Of a stretch of DNA of 50,402 nucleotides, positions 43,381-50,402 are shown in pieces. The stretch's first letter is position 1; every line of letters begins with the position of its first letter. The notes beneath the pieces are model-generated. The model saw nothing but the letters and a program-made list of their open reading frames with translations. It did no database searches and was not told where the DNA came from. The translations under genes and the position numbers were made by a program. This stretch comes from an uncultured Selenomonadales bacterium. GTDB taxonomy: Bacteria; Bacillota; Negativicutes; Selenomonadales; Selenomonadaceae. The stretch is taken from assembly GCA_900321035.1 (NCBI GenBank), contig ONUH01000015.1, positions 1 to 50,402 on the forward strand. The letters run 5' to 3'.

Positions 43381-43656
43381 TCATTCCAATAAATCGCTGT
43401 GCGTTCCTGTCCGTTGGGCAACCAAGACTAATTCGTCATGATCGATTTGATAAATCAGGAGCCAATCCGGGCGAATATGACATTCACGGAAAGAAACATA
43501 TTTCCCTTTGAGTGGGTGGTCGTAATATTTTTCGCCCAAAGGTTTTTCTAAAGCCAACATTTCAAGAACGTCCTTCAATTCTTGCAATGGGAGGCCGCGC
43601 TTCTTTGCGAGTTTGAAATCCTTCTTGAATTGGGCGGAATAACGAACCTTAAGCAT
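43381..43656 (-). CDS. yafQ: YafQ-family mRNA interferase toxin
   Basis: 91 residues: MLKVRYSAQFKKDFKLAKKR, HPLKGKYVSFRECHIRPDWLLIYQ and a C-terminal RTGTHSDLL. The His, Asp and final His match the catalytic set of YafQ/RelE-type ribosome-dependent RNases. It overlaps the antitoxin by eight bases, antitoxin first, the usual order of such type II systems. Confidence 0.92.
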   Translation of the reverse strand: MLKVRYSAQFKKDFKLAKKRGLPLQELKDVLEMLALEKPLGEKYYDHPLKGKYVSFRECHIRPDWLLIYQIDHDELVLVAQRTGTHSDLLE

Positions 43657-43918
43657 TAAGGTCCTCCCACATCTCGTCGACGGAAGAAAATTTGCGGCTG
43701 AGATTCTTGCCGTTTAGCGTGTCGTCCATTGCGCGCCTTGTCGTTTCGTTTAGTCTTGGAGACGCGATGATGTCGAACGGAATACGCCCGTGATTAACTA
43801 CCTGACGACAAAACAGATGAATGGCCGTGGACATGGAAAGCCCCATGCTTTTCAGAGCAGTTTCGGCTTCTTGTTTCAGGTCGGCGTCGATACGCACTTG
43901 TAAGGTTGAAGTTGCCAT
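43649..43918 (-). CDS. dinJ: RelB/DinJ-family antitoxin
   Basis: 89 residues. The N-terminal ribbon-helix-helix (STLQVRIDADLKQEAETALK, then LGLSMSTAIHLF-like helix) binds DNA and would repress the operon; the C-terminal part (SRKFSSVDEMWEDLNA) should neutralise the toxin. ATG at 43918 with GAGGAGTG upstream. Confidence 0.92.
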   Translation of the reverse strand: MATSTLQVRIDADLKQEAETALKSMGLSMSTAIHLFCRQVVNHGRIPFDIIASPRLNETTRRAMDDTLNGKNLSRKFSSVDEMWEDLNA

Positions 43919-44075
43919 TTTGCATCACTCCTCATTACAATTTTAATGAGAATATATGAATTTGTCAATCTCCTGGTTATCCTGCTCTTCGCCACGCCGT
44001 TGACGAATGGGACGCTGCGGCGTTATAATCCCAGCGAGAGATATTTTCTCTATATAATTTTTTAGGAGTGTCTTT

Positions 44076-44114
44076 TTGAAGCATTTTATCCAAACAACGG
44101 GGATTGTGCTGTAA
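44076..44114 (+). CDS. Possible 12-codon leader peptide before the GNAT gene
   Basis: TTG at 44076 follows TTAGGAG with a six-base spacer. Translation gives MKHFIQTTGIVL then stop. One base later comes a perfect 10-bp stem (GCGGGAGGCT / AGCCTCCCGC, 44115-44150). A short translated ORF before a hairpin is the layout of an attenuator; the hairpin lacks a T-tract. Alternatively it is a chance ORF. Confidence 0.3.
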   Translation: MKHFIQTTGIVL

Positions 44115-44150
44115 GCGGGAGGCTTACGGGACAGTCTGCGAGCCTCCCGC
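44115..44150 (+). promoter_or_regulatory. Strong hairpin in the 5' region of the GNAT gene
   Basis: Perfect 10-bp GC-rich stem with a 16-base loop, 43 bases before the GNAT start. It has no T-tract; it might mask or stabilise the mRNA or act with the leader ORF at 44076. Confidence 0.5.
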
Positions 44151-44192
44151 CAATCCGTCAGTAAAAGGATTGACATTAAGGAGGCAAAACAA

Positions 44193-44834
44193 ATGCATAA
44201 CCATGACTGTATCATTCGCAGGGAGACTCCTGCGGACTATCGGACTGTGGAGAATCTCATCCGCGAGAGCTTCTGGAACGTGTACCGTCCCGGCTGCGTC
44301 GAGCATTACGTCTTGAAATGCCTGCGGGACGCCGAGGCGTTCGTGCCGGAGCTGGACTTAGTGATGGCGAAGGACGGAGAGATTATCGGGCAGAACGTGT
44401 TCGTGAAGGCGGAAATCCGCTGCGACGACGGCGCATCGTTTCCGATCCTGGCGATGGGGCCTATTTGCATTGCGCCCGAATGGAAGCGGCAGGGCTTCGG
44501 CAAGAAGCTTCTCGATTTTTCGCTGGGACAGGCGGCAAAGTACGGAGCCAGGGCCGTATGCTTCGAGGGCAATATCGACTTCTACGGCAAGAGCGGCTTC
44601 ACGACCGCGTCCTCTTTCGGGCTCCGGTATCACGGGCTGCCCGAGGGCGCCGACGATTCCTTCTTTTTGTGCAAGGAACTGACCCCCCATTCTCTTGACG
44701 CGGTGCGCGGCGAGTACGCGCCGCCCGTCTGCTATTTCGCGGCGGAGGAAAATCCCGAAGCGTTCGGGCAATATGAGGCGACGTTTCCGCCGAAGGAGAA
44801 AAAGAAACTGCCCGGGCAGATTTTCAACGGATAG
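44193..44834 (+). CDS. GNAT-family N-acetyltransferase (YhbS-like)
   Basis: 213 residues. A GNAT core spans ~1-150: IRRETPADYRTVENLIRESF, a central strand AMGPICIAPEWKRQGFGKKLL with the acetyl-CoA loop (R-x-x-G-x-G/K), and VCFEGNIDFYGKSGF. ATG at 44193 follows TTAAGGAGG. Likely a small-molecule or peptide acetyltransferase; substrate unknown. It is a single-gene unit closed by a hairpin. Confidence 0.88.
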   Translation: MHNHDCIIRRETPADYRTVENLIRESFWNVYRPGCVEHYVLKCLRDAEAFVPELDLVMAKDGEIIGQNVFVKAEIRCDDGASFPILAMGPICIAPEWKRQGFGKKLLDFSLGQAAKYGARAVCFEGNIDFYGKSGFTTASSFGLRYHGLPEGADDSFFLCKELTPHSLDAVRGEYAPPVCYFAAEENPEAFGQYEATFPPKEKKKLPGQIFNG

Positions 44835-44854
44835 TCGGCGAAACTAACGCCGTT

Positions 44855-44908
44855 TGGGACGGCGCATGAGCGAAATAATCGCTTGCGCGCCGTCCTTTCT
44901 TATTATTT
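44855..44908 (+). terminator. Probable terminator after the GNAT gene
   Basis: GGGACGGCGC and GCGCGCCGTCC pair over an AT-rich loop, followed by TTTCTTATTATTTT. Confidence 0.7.
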
Positions 44909-44915
44909 TCCCCTA

Positions 44916-44944
44916 TTGCGTGAAACGTAATTCTGTCTTATTAT
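44916..44944 (+). promoter_or_regulatory. Promoter of the STAS/GHKL operon
   Basis: TTGCGT (44916-44921), 17-base spacer, TATTAT (44939-44944), overlapping a TATAAT three bases on. Confidence 0.6.
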
Positions 44945-44975
44945 AATTGCAGAATCTTTGCGAGGAGGAACTTTC

Positions 44976-45275
44976 ATGGAGATAAAGAAAGAACAGAACG
45001 GGACGTCGCTGACGATGCTCCTTTCGGGGCGGCTGGATACGGTGGCCGCCGCCGATTTCGAGAAAGAGCTGGAGTCGTCGCTGGAGGGGGTTTCCTCGCT
45101 GGTCCTTGACTGCGCGGATCTGACCTATGTGGCTTCGTCGGGGCTGCGCACCCTCTTGATGGCGCAGAAGCGGATGAACAAGCAGGGAAGCATGGTCATG
45201 CGCCACGTGCAGGACGCGGTGATGGAGGTCCTTTCCATGACGGGTTTCGACGACCTTCTGCAGATCGAGAAATGA
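44976..45275 (+). CDS. STAS-domain anti-sigma factor antagonist
   Basis: 99 residues from ATG at 44976 (GAGGAGG upstream). SLVLDCADLTYVASSGLRTL holds the Ser-Ser-Gly motif, where the Ser is phosphorylated by the partner kinase and dephosphorylated by a PP2C enzyme. Stop overlaps the next start (ATGA). First gene of a partner-switching operon. Confidence 0.93.
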   Translation: MEIKKEQNGTSLTMLLSGRLDTVAAADFEKELESSLEGVSSLVLDCADLTYVASSGLRTLLMAQKRMNKQGSMVMRHVQDAVMEVLSMTGFDDLLQIEK

Positions 45276-45691
45276 AGACGGAGGAGCTTCGCATCGAGGC
45301 GAAGGTGGAGGCGCTGCCGGAGGCGATCGCTTTCGCGGTCGGGACGCTGACGGACGCCTGCCCGATGCGGGAACGCATGCACATCGAGCTGGTGACGGAG
45401 GAGATCTTTGTCAATATAGCGAGCTACGCGTATTCGGAGCCGGGCGGCTTCGTCACCATCCGGCGGAGCGGCGGCGAGGGACCGGAAGGACTGACGCTGA
45501 CTTTTATCGACGGCGGCGTTCCCTACGATCCGCTGCAGCGGCCCGACCCCGATCTGACGCTTACCGCGGAGGAACGCCCCATTGGCGGCCTCGGCGTTTT
45601 TCTTGTGAAAAAAATCGTGGACGAGGCGCATTACAAGTACGAGGACGGAAAAAATATCCTGACCGTCCGCAAGGTCATCGACGGAAACTGA
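45272..45691 (+). CDS. RsbW/SpoIIAB-like GHKL anti-sigma kinase
   Basis: 139 residues with the N-box ELVTEEIFVNIASYAY, a DGGVPYDPL ATP-lid segment and GGLGVFLVKKIVDE. It would bind ATP, phosphorylate the STAS protein and bind or release an output protein. The start overlaps the STAS stop by ATGA. No sigma factor gene follows; the next gene is the condensation-like protein, suggesting a non-sigma output. Confidence 0.92.
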   Translation: MKTEELRIEAKVEALPEAIAFAVGTLTDACPMRERMHIELVTEEIFVNIASYAYSEPGGFVTIRRSGGEGPEGLTLTFIDGGVPYDPLQRPDPDLTLTAEERPIGGLGVFLVKKIVDEAHYKYEDGKNILTVRKVIDGN

Positions 45692-45717
45692 CGGAAGGCT
45701 AAGGAAGGACGTGCTGC

Positions 45718-47568
45718 ATGAAAAAGACGGCAATACGTTTCGCGAACCTGCCGGAACCTGTCCAGGCGCGGCTCTGCCAGGTATACGGCCCACAGCCGGA
45801 AGGCGGCTATGCGGCTCACAGGATTGCGTATGTCCGGGGGCTGAGCGAATATGAGTCCTGGTTTTTCGGGAGCGGCAATTTCCTCTCGCCGAGCTTCCTG
45901 ACCCAGGCGTTGTACAAGTTGAAGGGAACGCTTTCGCCCATCCGGTTCAACCGCGCGCTTCGCGAGCTGGACGTGCAGGACGACGTGCTTCGGACGAATT
46001 ACTGCGATGTGGGCGACCGGGTGCTGGCCGTGGTGGTCACGGAGCGGAAATACACAGAGTCGGTCGTTTTTCAAAACCTGCAGGGGCGCGACCCGGAAGA
46101 GATCAATGCCATACTGAGAAAATCCGCGGCGGCGGCGCTTCGCTATCCATTCGACGTCAAGAAGCGCGGCCTGCTTCGGATTTTTGTTTTTCACACCGGG
46201 ATGGACGAATATGCGATACTGGTGACGGCCGCGCGGATCATCCTGGACCGTTTCGACGCCCGGGCCCTTTTCCGCTCTGCGCTGGGACTGCCGGAACAGC
46301 CGCGCCGCGTCGTTCCTGTGCCCGACCGCAATGTGCAGATGGAAGCCAAGATGCTCGAATACTGGAAAAAGCTCCTGGCCGCGCCGCCCCGTTCCGCTTC
46401 CCTGCCTTGGGAGATCGCGGACGCGCCGCCCCACCCGTACAAGCAGAGGGCCTTCCGCATCATCTTTCCCGAGGGGCTGTATTCCGATTTGATGACCGAG
46501 GCAAAGGGCAACCGGCTGATGCTGATGTCGATCCTGTCCACGGCATGGGGAGCGCTCCTCCAAACCGAAGGGCACCTTCGGGACCTGTGCCTCTGCCTTT
46601 TCATGCCGGAGCGGGGGAAAAAGGACGAAGAATGGCACCCCTTCCAGATGGTCCCCGTGCGGCAAACCGCCGACAAGGACGAAACCATCGGGGCGCTCGT
46701 GAAACGGCAGTTCCAGCAGCTGTTAGTGTCTCAGCCCTACGCATGCTTTGACTGGGCGAGTTCCGGCAGCATCCTTGACGGCAAAGAGAAGCCCTTCAGT
46801 CATTTCCTTGATTTCTACGATTTCCTTTCCGATGAAAAGCCGTATTCCATGCAGCCGGCCGAGCCGGACGGGAACCTGATTGCCTGGCATTCCTGGGACG
46901 CCCAGAGCATGAAGCTGAGCCTCTACTTCCGCTACACCCGGACCGCGGCCTCGGTCATGCTGCTCTACGACGAGGATTCCTTCGCGGCGGGGACCGGGGA
47001 ACGCATCGGAAAGGCCTATATCCTGGCGATTCAACAAATGCTGCTGGACCAGCAGGAGACCTTCACCGCATTCCAGGGGCATCTGATGGACCGTCTGCGT
47101 ACCGAGAAAAAGCTTCAGGCGACTTATCAGGAGGAAGAGAAAGCGCGGCTGCAGAACGCCGTCTCGTCCATTCATCTGCTGCAGGGGACGGACACGGGCA
47201 CGACCCTGCGCTTCATGCAGGAGGGCACGCTCCGCACGTATTTCGAGGGCGACCGCGTCGAGGGGATGAGCACCGAGCTGCTCTTCGTCGCGGAAGGCAA
47301 GCTGGTCAGAAGCATCGAGGACAGCGAAGGCTGGTTCCGTACGCTGAACATCGCCAAGGAGGGCGCGTGGCTGAACGAGACCGTGATGCTGGACGCTCCC
47401 AAGGTGGCCCTGGCCGCCGAGGTATTGTCCGAGCGCGCCACGATCCTCGCCATCCCGAAATCCGCCATGAAAAATATCATCAGCATCTATCCCGGCCTCT
47501 GGCAAAATATCACGACCCATGTGATCACCCAGCTCGAGAATTTCCAAAAGCTCTGGGCACAGTCGTAA
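45718..47568 (+). CDS. Condensation-domain-like protein with C-terminal cyclic-nucleotide-binding fold
   Basis: 616 residues from ATG at 45718 (26 bp after the kinase). Residues ~35-470 resemble the two-lobed acyl-CoA-dependent acyltransferase/NRPS condensation fold (FLTQALYKLKGTLSPIRFNRALRELDVQDDVLRTNY at DNA 45897-46004). The catalytic HHxxxDG motif is replaced by AARIILDRFD near residue 170, so activity as a peptide synthase is unlikely. Residues ~490-615 look like a cNMP-binding or cupin fold (MSTELLFVAEGKLVRS, LNETVML). The order STAS, kinase, this gene suggests that it is the output or a target of partner switching. The family as a whole is not known to me. Confidence 0.65.
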   Translation: MKKTAIRFANLPEPVQARLCQVYGPQPEGGYAAHRIAYVRGLSEYESWFFGSGNFLSPSFLTQALYKLKGTLSPIRFNRALRELDVQDDVLRTNYCDVGDRVLAVVVTERKYTESVVFQNLQGRDPEEINAILRKSAAAALRYPFDVKKRGLLRIFVFHTGMDEYAILVTAARIILDRFDARALFRSALGLPEQPRRVVPVPDRNVQMEAKMLEYWKKLLAAPPRSASLPWEIADAPPHPYKQRAFRIIFPEGLYSDLMTEAKGNRLMLMSILSTAWGALLQTEGHLRDLCLCLFMPERGKKDEEWHPFQMVPVRQTADKDETIGALVKRQFQQLLVSQPYACFDWASSGSILDGKEKPFSHFLDFYDFLSDEKPYSMQPAEPDGNLIAWHSWDAQSMKLSLYFRYTRTAASVMLLYDEDSFAAGTGERIGKAYILAIQQMLLDQQETFTAFQGHLMDRLRTEKKLQATYQEEEKARLQNAVSSIHLLQGTDTGTTLRFMQEGTLRTYFEGDRVEGMSTELLFVAEGKLVRSIEDSEGWFRTLNIAKEGAWLNETVMLDAPKVALAAEVLSERATILAIPKSAMKNIISIYPGLWQNITTHVITQLENFQKLWAQS

Positions 47569-47578
47569 ACACAACAGA

Positions 47579-47611
47579 GAGGCGTCGCCAAATTCGGCGG
47601 CGCCTCTTTTG
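47579..47611 (+). terminator. Terminator of the partner-switching operon
   Basis: GAGGCGTCGCC and GGCGGCGCCTC pair, followed by TTTTGC. Confidence 0.85.
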
Positions 47612-47843
47612 CGCTTGCATAGCAAAAGCCTATCTTATACAATGAAGAAAGTGATTCAAGCCGTATCTCATAAAACAGGGGGCGTCATGAAAGCTGCTTT
47701 TTGGGGCGGAGGGATTGTCTTGCGTCTTTCCGCTGCGCCGGGGCGCAGCATCGTGACCGAAAAGTCGCCGCCGGAGCGCATCTTCGAAAAAGCGGAGCGA
47801 CGGGGCGGCGTGGTTTCCTTTGAGGATGAAGGGGGAGGATGTT

Positions 47844-48314
47844 TTGGAGGACTGGAAGGAATATTACAATCCCATGCGGATTTTCATTTTCGGCAAGTTC
47901 ATGCTGCTTTTCAATCTGTTCGTGTTCGTTTCCAATCTGCGGCGGATGCCGTGGACGGCGGCGCTTTTAGTACTGGTCGCGACGGTGTCCTGTACGCTGC
48001 CGTTCATGCTCCAGCATCGGCAGCACGGTATCGGCGACGCGGTTTTCCTGCGGCGGGTCATCGTGCCGAGCTTCCTCGGCCTGACGGTGTCGGTGCTGCT
48101 GCTCTCGATCTTCGGTCCGGGCATGGCGGAGGCTTACGGCCTCAGCCGACGCGAGACCTTCGGCATGCTGTTCGAGAACCGCGGGCTGTTTTTCCTCGTG
48201 GCGTCGAACTTCATCTTCGTGCAGATGATCGTGAAGGAAGCGATCCCCGCCGGGAAACGCAAGCCGTATTGGGGCCTGCTGCTGATCCCGCTGCTGCTGC
48301 TGGCGCTGGTGTGA
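47844..48314 (+). CDS. Small membrane protein of unknown function (~156 aa)
   Basis: Four hydrophobic segments (IFIFGKFMLLFNLFVFV; ALLVLVATVSC; VIVPSFLGLTVSVLLLSIF; PYWGLLLIPLLLLALV). TTG at 47844 is suggested by GGGGGAGG five bases upstream; an in-frame ATG at 47826 lacks a spaced ribosome site. No family recognised. It is 44 bp before the acetyltransferase gene, probably the same transcript. Confidence 0.75.
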   Translation: MEDWKEYYNPMRIFIFGKFMLLFNLFVFVSNLRRMPWTAALLVLVATVSCTLPFMLQHRQHGIGDAVFLRRVIVPSFLGLTVSVLLLSIFGPGMAEAYGLSRRETFGMLFENRGLFFLVASNFIFVQMIVKEAIPAGKRKPYWGLLLIPLLLLALV

Positions 48315-48358
48315 GGGCGTCCGGCGGGCGATTTTCGATTTACGGAGGGAAGCAGAGA

Positions 48359-48877
48359 ATGAAGATACGAAGCGCGACTGTGGAAGACGCAGAGCGGCTC
48401 TTGGAGATTTACGCCTATTATGTGGAGCATACGGCGATTTCCTTTGAATACGACGTGCCGTCGGCGGAGGAGTTCCGGCGCCGCATCGAAGAGACGCTGC
48501 AGGCCTATCCCTATCTTGTCGCGGAGGAGGGCGGCGCCGTCCGGGGCTACGCTTACGCGCATCCCTTTGTCGGCCGGAAAGCTTACGAGCGTTCCGCCGA
48601 GCTGACGATCTACCTGGCACGGGACGCGAAGGGACGCGGGTACGGCAGACGCCTTTACGGGGAACTGGAACGCATCCTGCGGGCGCGGGGCGTCACGAAT
48701 CTTTACGCCTGCATCGGCGACCCGATCGAGCCGGACGAATATCTGACCCGTGACAGCGAGGCGTTTCACGAACGGTTAGGTTTTGTCCGGGTCGGGACGT
48801 TCCACCGGTGCGGCTATAAGTTCCATCGCTGGTACAATATGATTTGGATGGAGAAAATCATCGGGACGTATGATTGA
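48359..48877 (+). CDS. GNAT-family acetyltransferase (phosphinothricin-acetyltransferase-like)
   Basis: 172 residues: IRSATVEDAERLLEIYAYYVEHTAISFEYDVPS, then YAYAHPFVGRKAYERSAELTIYL and the acetyl-CoA loop AKGRGYGRRLYGEL. The Pat/Bar-type signature indicates N-acetylation of amino-acid-like compounds such as methionine derivatives. ATG at 48359 follows GGAGGGA. Confidence 0.9.
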   Translation: MKIRSATVEDAERLLEIYAYYVEHTAISFEYDVPSAEEFRRRIEETLQAYPYLVAEEGGAVRGYAYAHPFVGRKAYERSAELTIYLARDAKGRGYGRRLYGELERILRARGVTNLYACIGDPIEPDEYLTRDSEAFHERLGFVRVGTFHRCGYKFHRWYNMIWMEKIIGTYD

Positions 48878-48893
48878 ACTGCAGAGCGGGCGG

Positions 48894-48922
48894 TTGACAG
48901 GAGACGGCATTTGGCATAAACT
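48894..48922 (+). promoter_or_regulatory. Promoter of the cyclase gene
   Basis: TTGACA (48894-48899), 17-base spacer, TAAACT (48917-48922). Confidence 0.7.
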
Positions 48923-48958
48923 AAACCCATCAATCTTCTATGATAAGGAGGAAGCCTT

Positions 48959-49729
48959 ATGAGTTATCGTCTTTGGGACGTATTGGGCGAGCTTCGCTCA
49001 GACGCGTATGAATGGGTGGATCTGACGCACCCGCTGGACAACAGCAGCCCTTATTGGGCCGGCATCCCGGAAGGCTCGGTGGAGCTCGGGAAGACTTGCT
49101 TCGACTGGGGCAACGAGATGCTGGACTGCCTGATCCAGACGTTCAAGTTCCCGGGCCAGTTCGGCACGCATATCGACTTTCCGGGGCATTTCATCAAGAA
49201 CGCGCCGCTGTCGGAAAAGTACGGCGTGCGCGATATGATGTTCCCGCTCTGCGTGGTCGACGTCACGGAAAAGGTGAAGAAGGACGTCCATCACGCGGCG
49301 ACGGCGGAGGACGTCAAAGCCTATGAGGCGAAATACGGCGCGATTCCCGACGGCGCCTTTGTGGCGCTCCGTACCGACTGGAGCAAGCGCTGGCCGGATA
49401 TGGACAAACTCTCCGGCATTGCCGCCGACGGCAGCGAGAATTTTCCGGGCTGGTCGCTGGACGCGCTGAAGTACATCTACGAGACGAGAAACGCCGCCGC
49501 CAACGGCCACGAAGCTCTCGACACCGACGCTTCCGCGGAGGCGGCGAAGGCGGGCGACCTGGCCTGCGAACGCTATGTGCTGTCCAGGAACAAGCTGCAG
49601 ATCGAGGTGCTGCAAAACCTCGACCGCGTCGCTCCGGCGGGGGCGCTGCTGATTGCCGCGTGGCCGAACATCAAGGGTGCGACCGGTATGCCCGTCCGCG
49701 CCTTCGCGGTGACGCCGAAAGTGAAATAG
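48959..49729 (+). CDS. Cyclase-family metal-dependent hydrolase (kynurenine-formamidase-like)
   Basis: 256 residues. VDLTHPLDNSSPYWAG and QFGTHIDFPGHF give the family's HxGTHxDxPxHF-type metal motif, here with Phe in place of the first His two before GTH. ALRTDWSKRW and LIAAWPNIKGATGMPVRAFAV complete the fold. The family hydrolyses formamides and related amides; substrate unknown. ATG at 48959 has TAAGGAGGAA upstream. Single-gene unit with own promoter and terminator. Confidence 0.9.
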   Translation: MSYRLWDVLGELRSDAYEWVDLTHPLDNSSPYWAGIPEGSVELGKTCFDWGNEMLDCLIQTFKFPGQFGTHIDFPGHFIKNAPLSEKYGVRDMMFPLCVVDVTEKVKKDVHHAATAEDVKAYEAKYGAIPDGAFVALRTDWSKRWPDMDKLSGIAADGSENFPGWSLDALKYIYETRNAAANGHEALDTDASAEAAKAGDLACERYVLSRNKLQIEVLQNLDRVAPAGALLIAAWPNIKGATGMPVRAFAVTPKVK

Positions 49730-49785
49730 GAAAGAGGAGGCGTTTTCCGGGGAATGGTCTGCACCGTTTTGCCGGAAAAACGCGC

Positions 49786-49825
49786 AAAAAAACATCCGGA
49801 CGAGATCTCGTCCGGATGTTTTTTT
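49786..49825. terminator. Bidirectional terminator between cyclase and HU genes
   Basis: A perfect 26-bp palindrome (CATCCGGACGAGA centre to its complement, 49793-49818) flanked by A7 and T7. Confidence 0.95.
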
Positions 49826-49832
49826 ATAAGGC

Positions 49833-50132
49833 TTATTTTTTCTTCTTGGCGGCCTTCTTGCCATTGACGAACTCTTTGAACGCCGGGCTGGCTTTGAAAA
49901 CCGGAAGCTTCGCGGCCGGAATCTGGATCTCCTTGCCGGTCTGCGGGTTGCGGCCCTTGCGAGCGGCGCGCTTCGAAATCTTGAATACGCCGAACTGCAG
50001 GAAGGTTACGGAATCTCCGTCCTTCAGAGCCTTACGGATAGTCTCGATGGAGGCGCCAAGGACCGAGTCAACGGCCTTCTGCGTCATACCGGACTTCTGA
50101 GCAACCGACTTGATAAAATCTGCCTTCTTCAA
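49833..50132 (-). CDS. hup: HU-family histone-like DNA-binding protein
   Basis: 99 residues. Start is TTG at 50132 with GAGGGGA upstream; upstream in-frame codons run through the promoter. KADFIKSVAQKSGMTQKAV, FLQFGVFKISKRAARKGRNPQTG and the DNA-binding arm IQIPAAKLPVFKASPAFKEFV are textbook HU. The Lys-rich tail AAKKKK is a modest extension. It would compact and bend DNA. Confidence 0.95.
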   Translation of the reverse strand: MKKADFIKSVAQKSGMTQKAVDSVLGASIETIRKALKDGDSVTFLQFGVFKISKRAARKGRNPQTGKEIQIPAAKLPVFKASPAFKEFVNGKKAAKKKK

Positions 50133-50183
50133 AAAAATCCCCTCTTTCCGTTTATTGGAGCGCACTATTCGCTCTTTACGGCA

Positions 50184-50211
50184 ATTATAACACAAGAATT
50201 TCCTTTGTAAA
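50184..50211 (-). promoter_or_regulatory. HU gene promoter
   Basis: On the minus strand TTTACA (50206-50211), 16-base spacer, TATAAT (50184-50189). Confidence 0.7.
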
Positions 50212-50307
50212 TAGGGTTTGACAAGAAAAATTAACTTTTTTTCTTGGATTTGTGGGGGTTTTTGGTAAAATTTACGAAAAAAACGCCCGCAGGACAAGGT
50301 GAGAATC

Positions 50308-50402
50308 TGGACTGTTCCCCAAAGAGTAGACAAAAAAATAAACCCCTGTCATAGAATATCGTAAACTTAGGCGGCCTTGCTCCGAATCTCAAACGGAGTG
50401 AG
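50308..50402 (-). mobile_element. End of an IS3-family insertion sequence, truncated by window edge
   Basis: The plus strand from 50308 starts TGGACTGTTCCCC, AAAGAGTAGACA, the form of an IS3-family terminal inverted repeat (TG at the tip, GTAGACA inside). The end of a transposase frame lies inside at 50367-50402. The element lies ~100 bp upstream of the HU promoter and continues beyond the window. Confidence 0.8.
50367..50402 (-). CDS. IS3-family transposase OrfB, C-terminal fragment (window edge)
   Basis: Only the last 11 codons are visible: LTPFEIRSKAA and stop TAA at 50369-50367. LTP-x-E is the usual end of IS3-group OrfB integrases (…YLTPFE…). Whether the rest is intact cannot be seen. 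Confidence 0.75.
   Translation of the reverse strand, partial: LTPFEIRSKAA

Noticed and set aside
43935..44060. 39-codon ORF (starts MRIYEFVNLLVILLF) on the plus strand after the antitoxin gene
   Set aside because: It has a hydrophobic stretch but no ribosome site or promoter. The minus-strand frame over the same bases looks equally random.
47687..47860. Plus-strand frame beginning MKAAFWGGGIVLRLSAAPG, reminiscent of a sugar-kinase N-terminus
   Set aside because: The similarity covers only ~12 residues, and the frame runs on as a shadow through the membrane-protein gene into the acetyltransferase. It may be a decayed fragment but is too short to support.
6800..49000. Numerous long antisense frames in GC-rich genes (for example opposite ade, the double ATPase and the phosphatase)
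   Set aside because: They are biased, Arg/His/Ala-rich translations without ribosome sites or domains, typical shadows of GC-rich coding DNA.

Overview
The window reads as chromosomal DNA of a GC-rich, diderm Firmicute of the Negativicutes (Selenomonas/Megasphaera-like). Evidence: autotransporters with a C-terminal outer-membrane barrel occur together with Firmicute-type traits (minimal SufCB, short CstA, a SpoIIE-type phosphatase with STAS and GHKL partners, strong AGGAGG-type ribosome sites). The assignment is an inference; no rRNA or tRNA gene was seen.

Layout. 1-3300: two paralogous autotransporter genes and a small DUF559 endonuclease gene lying between inverted repeat arms. 3300-7300: CstA, a CBS-pair protein and adenine deaminase. 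7370-7882: a lone NHLP-leader (proteusin-like) RiPP precursor. 8421-13418: a YbhGFSR-like efflux operon. 13560-24824: an NHLM-type peptide export system (second ABC protein, C39-peptidase ABC protein, HlyD protein, extra membrane fusion protein), split by a small divergent gene, an AT-rich BsuBI/PstI-like restriction-modification pair and a Fic protein. 24967-27815: an MmeI-like restriction-methylase gene broken by a ~94 bp repeat element. 27955-33342: the RiPP core locus, with three more NHLP precursors, a PoyD-like radical SAM epimerase and a B12-binding radical SAM protein. 33579-43330: a large periplasmic-sensor diguanylate cyclase, SufBC, two unknown genes, an FkbM-like methyltransferase and a SpoIIE-type phosphatase. 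43381-50402: a YafQ/DinJ toxin-antitoxin pair, two acetyltransferases, a STAS/GHKL partner-switching operon with a condensation-like/cyclic-nucleotide-fold protein, a metal-dependent cyclase, HU, and the end of an IS3-family element.

How it works together (inference). The precursors have almost identical ~127-residue leaders ending in GG and variable Val/Ala/Thr-rich cores with almost no Cys. With only an epimerase and a B12 radical SAM enzyme nearby, and no LanM or YcaO, the product should be a D-amino-acid-containing, possibly C-methylated, hydrophobic peptide. The C39 domain of the NHLM transporter would cut after GG and the ABC/HlyD proteins would export it. Three direct repeats at exact 21 bp spacing lie over the promoter region of the export operon, and P2 and P3 each have their own hairpin-embedded promoter.

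The most unusual points are the proteusin-like locus with internally duplicated leaders, the leader-like segment inside the epimerase, the 21 bp operator triplet, and the DUF559 gene between inverted arms whose gene-less copies occur elsewhere, one of them inside a restriction gene.
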